From Micromonospora siamensis (lineage in GTDB: Bacteria; Actinomycetota; Actinomycetes; Mycobacteriales; Micromonosporaceae), in assembly GCF_900090305.1 (NCBI RefSeq), contig NZ_LT607751.1, positions 6,076,001-6,140,000 of the forward strand: DNA of 64,000 nt, written 5' to 3'. This document shows, in pieces, positions 1 to 14,115 of the stretch. The position numbers and the translations under genes are program-made. How positions within the stretch are numbered: the stretch's first letter is position 1; every line of letters starts with the position of its first letter. The notes beneath the pieces were generated by a model. It saw nothing but the letters and a program-made list of their open reading frames with translations, was not told the origin of the DNA and searched no databases.

Positions 1-311
1 GGTGCGCCATTCCGCCGAAGGGCGGCGAGTCCGCGAAATAGCGGCCGCCGGGACGCCTCGCATCGATGAATGGCCAATCATCACCGAGTCCGCAAAGGAT
101 CGGCATTGGTCACTACCCAAGGCATCCGACGGTCGCCGTCGTACCGCTCGGGCCACCGGACGGAGCCGACCCGGTCCCCGACGGCGCAGTGTCGGAGACC
201 CGACCCGGCGAGCCTCTCCGACGCGGCCGGATAGCCGCAGCTGGAGCCCGGTCGCCGCGCCGCGCGGTGCCAAGGTGGCGATCGGGCGCACCGGCCCGTA
301 ACGTGCGCGAC
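1..311. other. upstream stretch with no supported gene
   Basis: This stretch precedes the first convincing gene. Open frames cross it on both strands, but none has a good ribosome binding site or a recognisable domain, and their composition looks like GC-rich frame noise. It probably holds the promoter of the membrane protein starting at 312, but I see no clear -35/-10 pair. Confidence 0.4.
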
Positions 312-3041
312 ATGGCCAATCGGACGTGGGGCAGACCGCTGCTCACGGCGCTCGGGGCGAGCGTGCTGGCCGGGGCGGGCCAGCTCGGCATCGCGTACGG
401 TTTCGGCATCGTCCGGCTGACCGGCGCGTTCACGGACGGCTCGGTCAACCGGTGGCCGGCGCAGCTGGTCTGGGTGGGCTGGTTCGCGGCGATCGCGGCG
501 GTGACCGGGGCGGTCGTCACCGAGCGCCTCGCCCGCCGGGACGGCCCACCCGCCGAGACCGCCCAGCAGCTCGCCGTCGCCGGTGCCGCGGCACTCGGCT
601 CGACCGTCGTCGCCCCGCTGTGCATGCAGCCCGCCCGGGCCGCCGACCTGCTCACCGTGGACCCGGTCTGGGCCGTCGGCATCTGCGCGGTGCTCGGCGC
701 GGTGGCCGGCGCGGCCGCGGCCCTGGCCGTGCTCGTCCGTCCGCCACTGGGCTGGAACGTGGCGCTGGTCGCCGCCGCCGTCTGGTTGCTCGCCGTGGTC
801 TCCGTCGCGCCGTCGCTGGCCGGCAGCGGCCCGCTGCCCACCGTACGCCTCGGCGTGCTCGAACCGTCCTGGCTCGCGCCCGACGCGGCCGAGCGGCTGG
901 CCATGCTGATCCTGCCGGCGGTGGCGCTGCTCGGCGGCGCGGCCACCGGCGCGCTGGCCCGCTGGCGGGGAGAGCCACCGCTGGTCAGTGGCGGCAGCGG
1001 AGCGGCCGGGCCGGTGCTGGTGGCGTTCGCCTACCTGTCGGCCGGCCCCGGTGAGACCGTCGACCGCTACCAGCTCGCCCCCTACTACGGAGCCCTCATC
1101 GCGGTCGCCGCCGGGGTGCTCGGTTCGACCGCCGCCACCCTCCTGCGCTGGCCGCTCCTCTCCACCGCCGGTACGCGTCAGGACACCCTGGAACCGACCG
1201 ACATCCTCCGCCCGTTGCCCACCGGGGCGGGGCTCCCGGCCGCCGAGACCGTGGCCACCCGGGCTCCGGCATCCGGCCCGGCCGCCACCGACCTGTTCGA
1301 GTCCGCCCGGCCGGTCCCCGGGGCCACACCGCCGCACTGGGACTGGCCGGCGACGGACACGCAGACCGCTACGCCGGGCGCACGTCCGGTCACCACCGCC
1401 GCCGGTCCGACCGCCGCCCACCTGGCCCTCGACGCGCCGGCCACCCCCGGCCCGACCGCGGTCGAGGGCTCCACCGCCCCGGCCGACGGACAGCGGAACG
1501 CCCCGGGCGGCGCGCACCCACCGGCGGCGGACACGACCGACCCGTCCTCGACACCGACCGCCCCGGCTACCGGCCTGCCCGGTGACGCCGACGAACCGGC
1601 CGGTGCGCGGGCGGAGGCACTGACCCCGGCCGTGACCGGCGTTGGCGGCACCGAGCCCGACGCGACGACCGACGGGCAGCCGACCAGCCCGCAGACCTCT
1701 GCCGCCGGGACGGCGGCCGCACCCGCGAGCACCCGGCGTTCCAGCCCCGCCCGCCGCCGGTCCGACCGCACGACGCGGGCCACCGGGGCGCGTACCGAGG
1801 TGGCCGACGGCACGACGACCCCGGCGGCAACGGCCGCCGAACCGGCCCTCGCCGGCCCGTCGGGACGTACCGGCCCCCCGAGCGACCCGACGGCGGACGT
1901 CACCACCGCGGGTGACTCCGGCGGGGACGCCGCGGGCCCGGACGACGTGCCGGGGGCGGCTCCCACCACTGCTGCTCCGCGCAAGGAGCTTCCCAAGGCG
2001 ACGCCGCCGGTCCCGACCGGGCGGCCCCGCAAGGGCGCCAGGACGGCCGGACGCACCGCGGCCGGCCCCGCCACGCCACCGGCAGCCGTCTCGGACGCCA
2101 CCGGCCCGGTTGCGACCAGCCAGGACGTTCCCGCCGACGCGACCAACGAGGGCGCCACCGCCACCGCGTCCAGCCAGGGCACCGCCGCCAGCGCGACCAG
2201 CCGGAGCACCGAGGTCGACGCGTCCGCCTCCGCCGCGACCAAGCCGGAGACGGTTCCCGCCGTACCCGAGGCTGCGCCGGTGGCCGCCACCCGCCCGAAG
2301 CGGCCGCGCGGCTCGCGGGCCGGCGCGGCGGCCGGACCGGCCGGCGGCGCGGCCACACCGAGCCCGACGGTCCCGGCCTCGGGCGACACCGACCCGGCCC
2401 GGGAGGCCGCCGGTCAGCCCGGCCCCGAGCCGGTCGGCCCGGACACCACGGCGCCGGCCCCGGCGTCACCCACGGTCGCCTTCTCCGGCCTCACCGGGCA
2501 GGGCGCGGGGCGGCCGGTACCGGTGCCGGCCTGGCCGGTCACGCCCACGCCCGCAACACTGCCGCCCGCCGCCGACCGGGGCGCGCGCGTGGAGCGCACC
2601 GAGCCGTCGGGCGACGCGCCGGCCCCCCGTCCCCGCCACCGGGCGCCGCTGCCCGACCTGGACCGGGCGGGCAACTGGGACGCGTTCGGCAACGGTTTCC
2701 GGCGGACCGCACCCGAGGCCGCGGCCCCGGGCGTCGCGGCCCGACCCGCCGGCGAGGAGCCGTCGGTCCCCCGCCAGGCCGAGGGTCCGGCGGAGAAGAC
2801 CGAGCCGGCGACCGCCGAGCCGGCCGCCGAGAGGCCGCGCCAGAAGCGGGGCCTGTTCCGGCGCAACCGGCCCCGGCCCGCCGAGCCCGCCGCCGTCCCG
2901 CCGGCGGACGAACCGCTGCCGGCCAAGGACGAGGAGTACGTCGACTGGGTCACCGGGCTGGCCAAGCCGACGCCAGAGGCCGAGTCCGGCGGCTCCGAGC
3001 GCCGGTCACTGCGCTCCACCGGCCGGCACCACCGCGACTGA
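312..3041 (+). CDS. Pro/Ala/Thr-rich multi-pass membrane protein of unknown function
   Basis: A 909-residue protein. The first ~300 residues contain about seven hydrophobic segments (starting AHL-like at LLTALGASVLAGAG and ending near residue 270), so this part should sit in the membrane. The remaining ~600 residues are low complexity, rich in Ala, Pro, Thr and Gly, with scattered Lys/Arg clusters, and are probably disordered and cytoplasmic. The last ~60 residues become more ordered (motifs YVDWVTGLAKP and RRSLRSTGRHHRD). I chose ATG 312 because the membrane region begins right after it; an in-frame ATG at 66 would add an Arg/Pro-rich leader with no domain. The gene converges on thiC. I do not recognise the family well enough to assign a function. 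Confidence 0.75.
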   Translation: MANRTWGRPLLTALGASVLAGAGQLGIAYGFGIVRLTGAFTDGSVNRWPAQLVWVGWFAAIAAVTGAVVTERLARRDGPPAETAQQLAVAGAAALGSTVVAPLCMQPARAADLLTVDPVWAVGICAVLGAVAGAAAALAVLVRPPLGWNVALVAAAVWLLAVVSVAPSLAGSGPLPTVRLGVLEPSWLAPDAAERLAMLILPAVALLGGAATGALARWRGEPPLVSGGSGAAGPVLVAFAYLSAGPGETVDRYQLAPYYGALIAVAAGVLGSTAATLLRWPLLSTAGTRQDTLEPTDILRPLPTGAGLPAAETVATRAPASGPAATDLFESARPVPGATPPHWDWPATDTQTATPGARPVTTAAGPTAAHLALDAPATPGPTAVEGSTAPADGQRNAPGGAHPPAADTTDPSSTPTAPATGLPGDADEPAGARAEALTPAVTGVGGTEPDATTDGQPTSPQTSAAGTAAAPASTRRSSPARRRSDRTTRATGARTEVADGTTTPAATAAEPALAGPSGRTGPPSDPTADVTTAGDSGGDAAGPDDVPGAAPTTAAPRKELPKATPPVPTGRPRKGARTAGRTAAGPATPPAAVSDATGPVATSQDVPADATNEGATATASSQGTAASATSRSTEVDASASAATKPETVPAVPEAAPVAATRPKRPRGSRAGAAAGPAGGAATPSPTVPASGDTDPAREAAGQPGPEPVGPDTTAPAPASPTVAFSGLTGQGAGRPVPVPAWPVTPTPATLPPAADRGARVERTEPSGDAPAPRPRHRAPLPDLDRAGNWDAFGNGFRRTAPEAAAPGVAARPAGEEPSVPRQAEGPAEKTEPATAEPAAERPRQKRGLFRRNRPRPAEPAAVPPADEPLPAKDEEYVDWVTGLAKPTPEAESGGSERRSLRSTGRHHRD

Positions 3042-3079
3042 CCGCCCCGGGCCGGGTGCCGGACGCACGGCCCGGGCGG

Positions 3080-3080
<1 letters not shown>
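3041..3080. terminator. bidirectional hairpin between convergent genes
   Basis: An inverted repeat with one bulged C: ACCGCC and CGGGCCG at 3041-3054 pair with CGGCCCGGGCGGT at 3068-3080. It fills the whole 38-nt gap between the plus-strand membrane protein and the stop of thiC. There is no U-tract, as is common for actinobacterial terminators. It could serve both strands. Confidence 0.55.
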
Positions 3081-8422
<5,342 letters not shown>

Positions 8423-8429
<7 letters not shown>

Positions 8430-9049
8430 GTCAACGCCCCGAGCAGCTCCGCCGTGGCCCGGGCCGGATCGGCGGCGTCGGAGACCGCCCCGACCACCGC
8501 CACCCCGTACGCGCCGGCGGCCCGCAGCACCGGCACCGCCGCCGCGGTCACCCCACCGATGGCGATCACCGGTACGGCCACCGCCTCGGCGACCGCCCGC
8601 AGCCCGGCCGGCCCGATCGGGTCGGGCAGCCCGGTCTTCGTGCTGGTCGGATGGCAGGGGCCGACGCCCAGGTAGCTGGCACCGGCGGCGACCGCCGCGG
8701 CCGCGGTGGCCGGTTCCCGGGCGGTGGCGCCGAGCACGGCGGCCGAGCCGAGCACCCGCCGGGCCGCCCCGACCGGCAGGTCGTCCGCGCCGACGTGGCC
8801 GCCCGCCGCGGCGACCGCCAGGGCCACGTGCAGCCGGTCGTTGACCAGGCAGGTCGCCCCGTACGCGGCGCAGAGCGCCACCGCCCGACGAGCCAGGTCG
8901 TACGCCTGCCGGTCGGTGGCGGAGTCCTCGACCCGGACCTGGACGACCAGCTCGGAGCGGGCGACCGGCAGGGCGGCGCGGAGCACCGCGAGCGGGTTCC
9001 GGCCGGGCCGGGTGTCGGTGATCAGATGCAGTCGTCCCAGGGACGGCAC
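8423..9049 (-). CDS. thiE: thiamine phosphate synthase ThiE
   Basis: A 208-residue TIM barrel that joins HMP-PP and thiazole phosphate to give thiamine phosphate. It keeps NDR (LVNDRLHVALA), GGHVGADDLP and the pyrophosphate loop GPCHPTSTKTG. The usual QxRxKD stretch reads QVRVED, so the lysine is replaced by glutamate. It is the first gene after the TPP riboswitch. The GTG start at 9049 is 7 nt from GGGAGGAG, which is also the 3' end of the aptamer, so ligand binding should hide the ribosome site directly. Confidence 0.92.
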
Positions 9050-9055
9050 GGCAAC

Positions 9056-9146
9056 GCTCCTCCCTGCGCCGGCATTACCCGGATCAGGTTCGACGGTCGG
9101 GGGCTTCAGCCCCCCTCTCAGCCCGGTGCACCGGGCTCCCGTGGGT
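9056..9146 (-). promoter_or_regulatory. TPP riboswitch (THI element)
   Basis: Read on the minus strand, the region contains the conserved aptamer parts in order: GGGAGCCCGG, GGGCTGAGAGGG, a GC hairpin, ACCGTCGAACCTGATC, CGGGTAATGCCGG and GCGCAGGGAGGAG. The last element overlaps the Shine-Dalgarno sequence of thiE. No separate expression-platform terminator is visible, so translational control by direct sequestration is likely. A weak possible -10 (TACGGT) lies at 9160-9165. Confidence 0.96.
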
Positions 9147-9274
9147 CACTTGCGGGCCTACCGTACGACGTCTCCCGTCGCCGATGGAAGACCGGGGTGA
9201 CCTTTTTCCCATCCACCGTCCCGAGTGGAGCATCGGGACTGACGGTGGTCGGGTCGTCACGACATGCTGTCCGG

Positions 9275-10189
9275 ATGCCCTCGTCCGCCCGGGTTCCGCG
9301 CCGCCTGGCGTACCTTCCGTTCCGCGGCGGCGCCGCCGTCGCCGCCGGGCAGTTGAGCTGGGCGATGCTGCGGGGCCCGGCATGGCAACGGCTCCTGCCC
9401 GACGTGTACGTGCACCGCGACGGCTACCGCCCCGACGACCACCGGATGTGGTGCGAGGCGGTGGCCTTGCGGCTGCCGTTCGATGCCGCCGTCGGTGGAC
9501 GCAGCGCGGCATACCTCTGGGGTGCCGACCTGCTGGGCCGGGATGCCCCCGTCACGGTGCTGCTGCCCCGGTCGGCCCGGATGCGTCCGCACCCACGGCT
9601 GCACATCGTCCGCTCGGTGCTGCCCGAGGTCGACCGCACCCGGTTCGCCGGGCTGCCAGTCACCACGCCCGTGCGTACGGCCTTCGACCTGGGGCGGCAG
9701 GCTCCCCGCGTCGAGGCGCTGGTCGCCGTGGAAGCGCTGTTGCACCGCCGGGTGGTCAGGCTGCCCGCCCTCCGCTCGTTCGCGGACACGCATGCCGGCT
9801 GGCCGGGCGCGGCCCTGCTCAGGGAGGTGCTGGCGCTGGCCGAGCCGCTGAGCGAGTCCCCGATGGAGACCCGTCTCCGGTTGCTCCTGATCGAGGCCGG
9901 TCTGGGCCCGCTCGTGGCCCAGCACGACGTCCTCGACCAGCGGGGGCGCTTCGTCGGCCGGGTCGACCTCGCCTGGCCGGCACTACGGGTGGCGGTCGAG
10001 TACGACGGCGACCACCACCGGGAACGGGCACACTTCCGCCAGGACGTGAGCCGTCTCAACGCGCTGCGCGCGGCCGGCTGGCTCGTTCTCCGCTTCACCG
10101 CCGACGACGTGCTCCGCACCCCGGACGCCACGATCGCCCTGGTCGCCCAGGCCCTCCGCGAACGCCGCCCCGTCCCCTCCTCCCGTTGA
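9275..10189 (+). CDS. DUF559-type protein with a Vsr-like PD-(D/E)XK nuclease fold
   Basis: A 304-residue protein. The C-terminal third reads LRVAVEYDGDHHRERAHFRQD, then RLNALRAAGWLVLRFTADDVL, which is the DUF559/Vsr-like endonuclease signature (E-D-H acidic centre, then a VLRFT strand). The N-terminal two thirds resemble AbiEi-like antitoxin or transcriptional-regulator proteins (AAYLWGADLLGR, PVTTPVRTAFDLGR, VEALLHRR), a frequent actinobacterial combination. ATG 9275 was chosen because the conserved part begins there. It diverges from the thi operon. Nuclease activity is inference only. Confidence 0.75.
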   Translation: MPSSARVPRRLAYLPFRGGAAVAAGQLSWAMLRGPAWQRLLPDVYVHRDGYRPDDHRMWCEAVALRLPFDAAVGGRSAAYLWGADLLGRDAPVTVLLPRSARMRPHPRLHIVRSVLPEVDRTRFAGLPVTTPVRTAFDLGRQAPRVEALVAVEALLHRRVVRLPALRSFADTHAGWPGAALLREVLALAEPLSESPMETRLRLLLIEAGLGPLVAQHDVLDQRGRFVGRVDLAWPALRVAVEYDGDHHRERAHFRQDVSRLNALRAAGWLVLRFTADDVLRTPDATIALVAQALRERRPVPSSR

Positions 10190-10215
10190 CCTGCGCCGGC
10201 AGCAGACCTGCGCCT

Positions 10216-10270
10216 CGGTGGAACGTGATGGCTGTGCCAGCACGCGGGACCCACCCACGGTGTTCCACCG
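10216..10270. repeat. palindromic unit 1 (CGGTGGAAC ends)
   Basis: CGGTGGAAC at 10216-10224 is the reverse complement of GTTCCACCG at 10262-10270. The interior is imperfectly complementary. The same end sequence (CGGTGGAACG...ATGG) recurs at 10371, so the two units look related. It lies in a 389-nt gap with no gene. Confidence 0.6.
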
Positions 10271-10372
10271 ACGCTCCGCCGGCCGCACCGAGCGCGCGAC
10301 CGCCCGCACCCTCGCCGGCCCGGCCACCGCCGCGCCACTCGCCCACACCGCGCACGCCCACCACCGGCGTCG

Positions 10373-10423
10373 GTGGAACGCCATGGAGGTCAAAACCAGC
10401 CGGAGACCTCCATGGCGTTCCAC
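10373..10423. repeat. palindromic unit 2, perfect 19-bp inverted repeat
   Basis: GTGGAACGCCATGGAGGTC at 10373-10391 pairs perfectly with 10405-10423 across a 13-nt loop that includes AAAACCAG. It shares its outer bases with unit 1. It could be a terminator for the DUF559 gene or aldo/keto reductase, or a non-autonomous palindromic element. Confidence 0.85.
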
Positions 10424-10457
10424 TCCCCCGTGGCGCCGACGAGCAACGGCGCGGCAG

Positions 10458-10572
10458 GCCCGCGAGCGACGGCGCGACGGCGCGACGGCACGGCGCGGCA
10501 CGACGGCACGGCGGCACGGCACGGCGCGCCGGGGCGGCGGCGCGCGGGGTGGCGGCCGACGGGCGTCGGGGG
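10458..10572. repeat. low-complexity GCACGGC/GCGACGG tract
   Basis: About 115 nt of short degenerate repeats (GACGGCGCGACGGC, GCACGGCGGCACGGC) lie between palindromic unit 2 and the aldo/keto reductase stop. No gene is visible. It looks like a slippage-prone simple-sequence region. Confidence 0.6.
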
Positions 10573-10578
10573 GTGCGG

Positions 10579-11523
10579 TCAGAGGATGGCGTCGAGGGCG
10601 GCCAGGTCGTCGTCGGTGGGCTGCCAGGTGCCGGCCTCGGCGTTGGCGCGCACCTGCTCGGGGGTGGTGGCGCCGGCGATGACCGAGGTCACCGCGGGCC
10701 GGGCGGCGAGCCCGCCGATGGCCACCTGGAGCATGGTGAGCCCCCGCTCGGCCGCGTACGCCTCGATGGCCTCGATGGTGTCCCAGTCGGCGGCGGCGAG
10801 GCGCTGGGCGTACCGGCCGCCACCGGCGAGCCGACTGCCGGCGGGCGGCGCGGAGTTCCGCTGGTACTTGCCGGTGAGCAGCCCGTTGGCGAGTGGGAAG
10901 AACGGCAGCATGCCGAGCCCGAAGCGCTCGCAGGCGGGGATCACCTCGGCCTCGACGGAGCGCTCCAGCAGCGAGTAGTGGTTCTGCGCGCTGACGAAGC
11001 GGGACCGCCCGGTGGAGGAGGCGACCCAGTCGGCGTCGGCGATCTGCCAGCCGGCGAAGTTGGAGTTGCCCAGGTAGCGGACCTTGCCGGCGTGGACCAG
11101 GTCGTCCAGCGCGGCGAGGGTCTCGTCGATCGGGGTGCCCGGGTCCGGCTCGTGCATCTGGTACAGGTCGATGTGGTCGGTGCCGAGCCGGCGCAGCGAC
11201 GCCTCCACCGCGCGGGTGATGTAGCGGCGGGAGCCGCGGGCGTTGAAGTCGGGCCCGTTGAGGCCGTGCATGTCCATGCCGAACTTGGTGGCGAGCACGA
11301 CGTCGTCCCGGCGGCCCTTGAGCGCCTGGCCGAGCAGCTCCTCGGAGCCGCCCTGCGGCTCGCCGTAGATGTCGGCGGTGTCGAAGAGGGTGATGCCGGC
11401 GTCAACGGCGGCGTCGACCACCGCCCGGGTGCCGTCGAGGTCGAGCTTGCGGCCGAAGTTGTTGCAGCCGATGCCGACCACGGACACCACGAGCCCGGAG
11501 TCGCCCAGCCGGCGGTAGGTCAT
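10579..11523 (-). CDS. aldo/keto reductase
   Basis: A 314-residue NADPH-dependent TIM-barrel oxidoreductase. The catalytic set is visible: Asp and Tyr in LFDTADIYGEPQGGSEELLG, Lys in VLATKFGMD and His in LYQMHEPD. The cofactor end is also present (SVIAGATTPEQVRANAEA). These belong to the YhdN/AKR11-12 type. The physiological substrate cannot be read from the sequence. ATG 11523 was chosen; a GTG nine nucleotides upstream (11532) has a slightly better GGTGGGA ribosome site. Confidence 0.9.
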   Translation of the reverse strand: MTYRRLGDSGLVVSVVGIGCNNFGRKLDLDGTRAVVDAAVDAGITLFDTADIYGEPQGGSEELLGQALKGRRDDVVLATKFGMDMHGLNGPDFNARGSRRYITRAVEASLRRLGTDHIDLYQMHEPDPGTPIDETLAALDDLVHAGKVRYLGNSNFAGWQIADADWVASSTGRSRFVSAQNHYSLLERSVEAEVIPACERFGLGMLPFFPLANGLLTGKYQRNSAPPAGSRLAGGGRYAQRLAAADWDTIEAIEAYAAERGLTMLQVAIGGLAARPAVTSVIAGATTPEQVRANAEAGTWQPTDDDLAALDAIL

Positions 11524-11607
11524 CTCAGTCACGCGTCCCACCCTATGCCGGCCCCGACCAGCCAGCCCGGGCACGCCGACGGGGCCGGGCACCGGAACGG
11601 AGGCGGC

Positions 11608-12405
11608 TCAGGCCAGCACGTCGGCGACCAGCCGCCGCGCGGCGTCCACGGTCGCCGCCTGCTCCTCCGGGGTACGCCCCACCGCGCCGAGCAGCGCCTG
11701 CGCGCGGGAGGCGAAGTCCGGTGGCGTGCCGGGCAACCAGCCGGCGGAGGCGATCATGCCCTTCTCGTTGACCAGCCAGCGTCCGGCCTGCCCGTGCAGC
11801 GCCTGGACCAGCACGCCGACCGCCCGGAACAGGCAACCCGCCACGTACCCGCTGTCCCCGGCGGAGGCCGCCTTGGCGGCGTTGTCGACCAGGAACCCGG
11901 CCTCCCAGCCGCCGCCCCGCAGCGCCTCGGCCAGCGCCGGCGGGTACGTCGCCGTCTCGGCGCGCAGCGCGGTCAGCTCGCCGGTGGGGTCGGCGAGCAC
12001 CCGGCACAGCGCCACTTCCCCGGCGTACGCGTGGGAGTAGAAGCCGAGCGGGTGGCCCGGCTGCACGCCCACCTCGTAGCGGCCGGCGCGGCAGTCGGCC
12101 CAGGTCCGGCGTACCCGGTCGAGGTCGCGGTAGATCCAGTCGACGGCGACTCCGCCGACCCGCAGCCATCCGCCGCCGTCGACCCACGGGCCCCAGCCAC
12201 CGGGCTCGGTGAGCTCCACCGCGTCGTCGGCGACGGTGGCCGCGACGGCGCGCAGGCCGGCCACGTCGAGCGGCCCTCGGTAGTAGAGGCCGAGGTCCCA
12301 GTCCGAGTCGGGGCGGTGGTCGCCGCGGGCCCGGCTGCCGCCGAGCGCGACCGCCACCACGCCGTCCACCGCGCAGATCCGCGCAGCCAGCTCGGCGGAG
12401 ATCAC
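11608..12405 (-). CDS. nucleotidyltransferase-domain protein
   Basis: A 265-residue protein with an N-terminal pol-beta-type nucleotidyltransferase core: GGSRARGDHRPDSDWDLGLYY holds the GS motif and the DxD metal pair, and VAVDWIYRDLDRV supplies the third acid. The C-terminal half is helical and resembles the DUF4037 or kanamycin-nucleotidyltransferase-like partner domain. The GTG start overlaps the ABC-F stop by 4 nt, so the two are translated together. The substrate is unknown; an aminoglycoside or another small molecule is a guess from fold and neighbours. Confidence 0.8.
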   Translation of the reverse strand: MISAELAARICAVDGVVAVALGGSRARGDHRPDSDWDLGLYYRGPLDVAGLRAVAATVADDAVELTEPGGWGPWVDGGGWLRVGGVAVDWIYRDLDRVRRTWADCRAGRYEVGVQPGHPLGFYSHAYAGEVALCRVLADPTGELTALRAETATYPPALAEALRGGGWEAGFLVDNAAKAASAGDSGYVAGCLFRAVGVLVQALHGQAGRWLVNEKGMIASAGWLPGTPPDFASRAQALLGAVGRTPEEQAATVDAARRLVADVLA

Positions 12406-14078
12406 GCCACGTCCCAGACCGGTTCGGGGGTCTCCACCACGTCCCCGTCGCCGCGGAACAGCACGAACCGGTCGAAGGTCCGGGTGAACCAGCGGTCGTG
12501 GGTGACCGCGACCACCGTGCCGGCGAACGCGGCGAGCCCGGCCTCCAGGGCCTCGGCGGAGGCCAGGTCCAGATTGTCGGTGGGCTCGTCGAGCAGCAGC
12601 AGGGTCGCCCCGGACAGCTCCAGCAGCAGCACCAGGAAGCGGGCCTGCTGGCCGCCGGAGAGGCTGCCGAACCGCTGGTCGCCCTGGCCGGCCAGTTCGT
12701 ACCGGCCGAGCGCCGCCATCGCCGCGTGCCGGTCCATCCCGGTCCGGTGCTCGTCACCGCGCCAGAGGATGTCGACCAGCGACTTCTCCATCAGCTCCGG
12801 CCGGTCGTGGGTCTGCGAGAAGTGGCCGGGGCGGACCCGGGCGCCGAGGCGTACCACCCCGTCGTGGGCGACCGGGGCCAGCGCGGTGGCGCCGACCGGG
12901 GTGTGGGCCGGGTCGGGGTCGGTGCCGCCGCGGGCCAGCAGCCGCAGGAAGTGCGACTTGCCGGTGCCGTTGGCGCCGAGCACGGCGAGCCGGTCGCCGT
13001 ACCAGAGCTCCAGGTCGAAGGGGTAGGTGAGGCCGTCGAGCTCCAGCTGCTCGGCGATCACCGCGCGCTTTCCGGTCCGCCCGCCGGTCAGCCGCATCCG
13101 GATGTCCTGGTCCTTTGGGGGTACGGGCGGCGGCCCGGCCTCCTCGAACTTGCGCAGCCGGGTCTGCGCCGCCTGGTAGCGCGACGCCATCCCGTCGTTG
13201 TACGCGGCCTTCTGCTTGTACATCAGCATCAGCTCGCGCAGCTTCTGGTGTTCCTCGTCCCACCGTTTGCGCAGCTCGTCGAGGCGGGCGTGCCGGGCCA
13301 CCCGTGCGGAGTGCCAACTGGCGAAGCCGGCCGGGTGCACCCAGGCGCTGCCGCCCTCGACGGCGACCACCCGGTCGGCGGTACGCGCCAGCAGTTCCCG
13401 GTCGTGCGAGACGTAGAGCACCGACTTGGCGGACTCGCGCAGCCGCGCCTCCAGCCAGCGCTTGCCGGGCACGTCGAGGAAGTTGTCCGGCTCGTCGAGG
13501 AGGAGCACCTCGTCGGGGCCGCGGAGCAGCAGTTCCAGCGCGAACCGCTTCTGCTGGCCGCCGGAGAGGGTCCGCACCGGCCGGTCCCGGACGGCGTCCC
13601 AGGGCAGGTCGAGCACGATGGTGGTGACGGTGTCGAAGAGCACCTCGGCGTCGTACCCGCCGGCCTCGCCCCAGGCGGCGAGCGCGTCCGCGTACGCCAG
13701 TTGGGCCTTGCCTGCGGCGGTGCTGTACTTGCCGCGGGTCTCGGCCGCCCGCATGGCCGTCTCGGTGTCGGCCAGCCGGCGGCCGGCGTCGCGCAGCACC
13801 GGTGGGGCCAGCGACAGGGCCAGGTCGGCGAGGGTTGACTCGTCGCCGATCATGCCGATGAACTGCCGCATCACGCCGAGGCCGCCAGAGCGGGCGATGG
13901 CGCCGGTGGTCACCGGCAGGTCGCCAGCGACCATCCGCAGCAGGGTCGTCTTTCCGGCGCCGTTCGGGCCGACCAGGGCGACCTTGGCGCCTTCACCGAC
14001 CCGGAACGACACGTCGCTGAGCAGTTCCCGGCCGTCGGGCAGGATGTGCCCGACCCCTGCCACGTCCACGTATCCCAC
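12402..14078 (-). CDS. ABC-F family ATPase (ribosome-associated)
   Basis: A 558-residue soluble protein with two ABC domains and no membrane segment. Domain 1: Walker A GPNGAGKTTLL (~38-48), signature LSGGQQKRF, Walker B LLLDEPDNFLD. A charged linker follows (RKRWDEEHQKLRELMLMYKQKAAYND), then domain 2 with GANGTGKSHFL, LSGGQQARF and LLLDEPTDNLD. This is the ABC-F layout of translation factors and ribosome-protection proteins. The GTG start at 14078 was chosen because GYVDVAGVGHILPDG begins the first domain. It lies 37 nt after the methyltransferase gene and overlaps the nucleotidyltransferase gene. Confidence 0.9.
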   Translation of the reverse strand: MGYVDVAGVGHILPDGRELLSDVSFRVGEGAKVALVGPNGAGKTTLLRMVAGDLPVTTGAIARSGGLGVMRQFIGMIGDESTLADLALSLAPPVLRDAGRRLADTETAMRAAETRGKYSTAAGKAQLAYADALAAWGEAGGYDAEVLFDTVTTIVLDLPWDAVRDRPVRTLSGGQQKRFALELLLRGPDEVLLLDEPDNFLDVPGKRWLEARLRESAKSVLYVSHDRELLARTADRVVAVEGGSAWVHPAGFASWHSARVARHARLDELRKRWDEEHQKLRELMLMYKQKAAYNDGMASRYQAAQTRLRKFEEAGPPPVPPKDQDIRMRLTGGRTGKRAVIAEQLELDGLTYPFDLELWYGDRLAVLGANGTGKSHFLRLLARGGTDPDPAHTPVGATALAPVAHDGVVRLGARVRPGHFSQTHDRPELMEKSLVDILWRGDEHRTGMDRHAAMAALGRYELAGQGDQRFGSLSGGQQARFLVLLLELSGATLLLLDEPTDNLDLASAEALEAGLAAFAGTVVAVTHDRWFTRTFDRFVLFRGDGDVVETPEPVWDVA

Positions 14079-14115
14079 GCCGGCATCGTGCCCCAACCGC
14101 CGGTGGGAGGGACAT

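Noticed and set aside
66..311. N-terminal extension of the first membrane protein to ATG 66
   Set aside because: The added residues are Arg/Pro noise and the membrane domain starts after ATG 312.
9983..10522. Minus-strand frames over the end of the DUF559 gene and the palindromes
   Set aside because: No domain, no ribosome site and Arg-rich composition typical of frame shadows.
10190..10578. CRISPR-like repeats in the gap after the DUF559 gene
   Set aside because: The repeats are two palindromes and a simple-sequence tract; there are no regular spacers and no cas genes.
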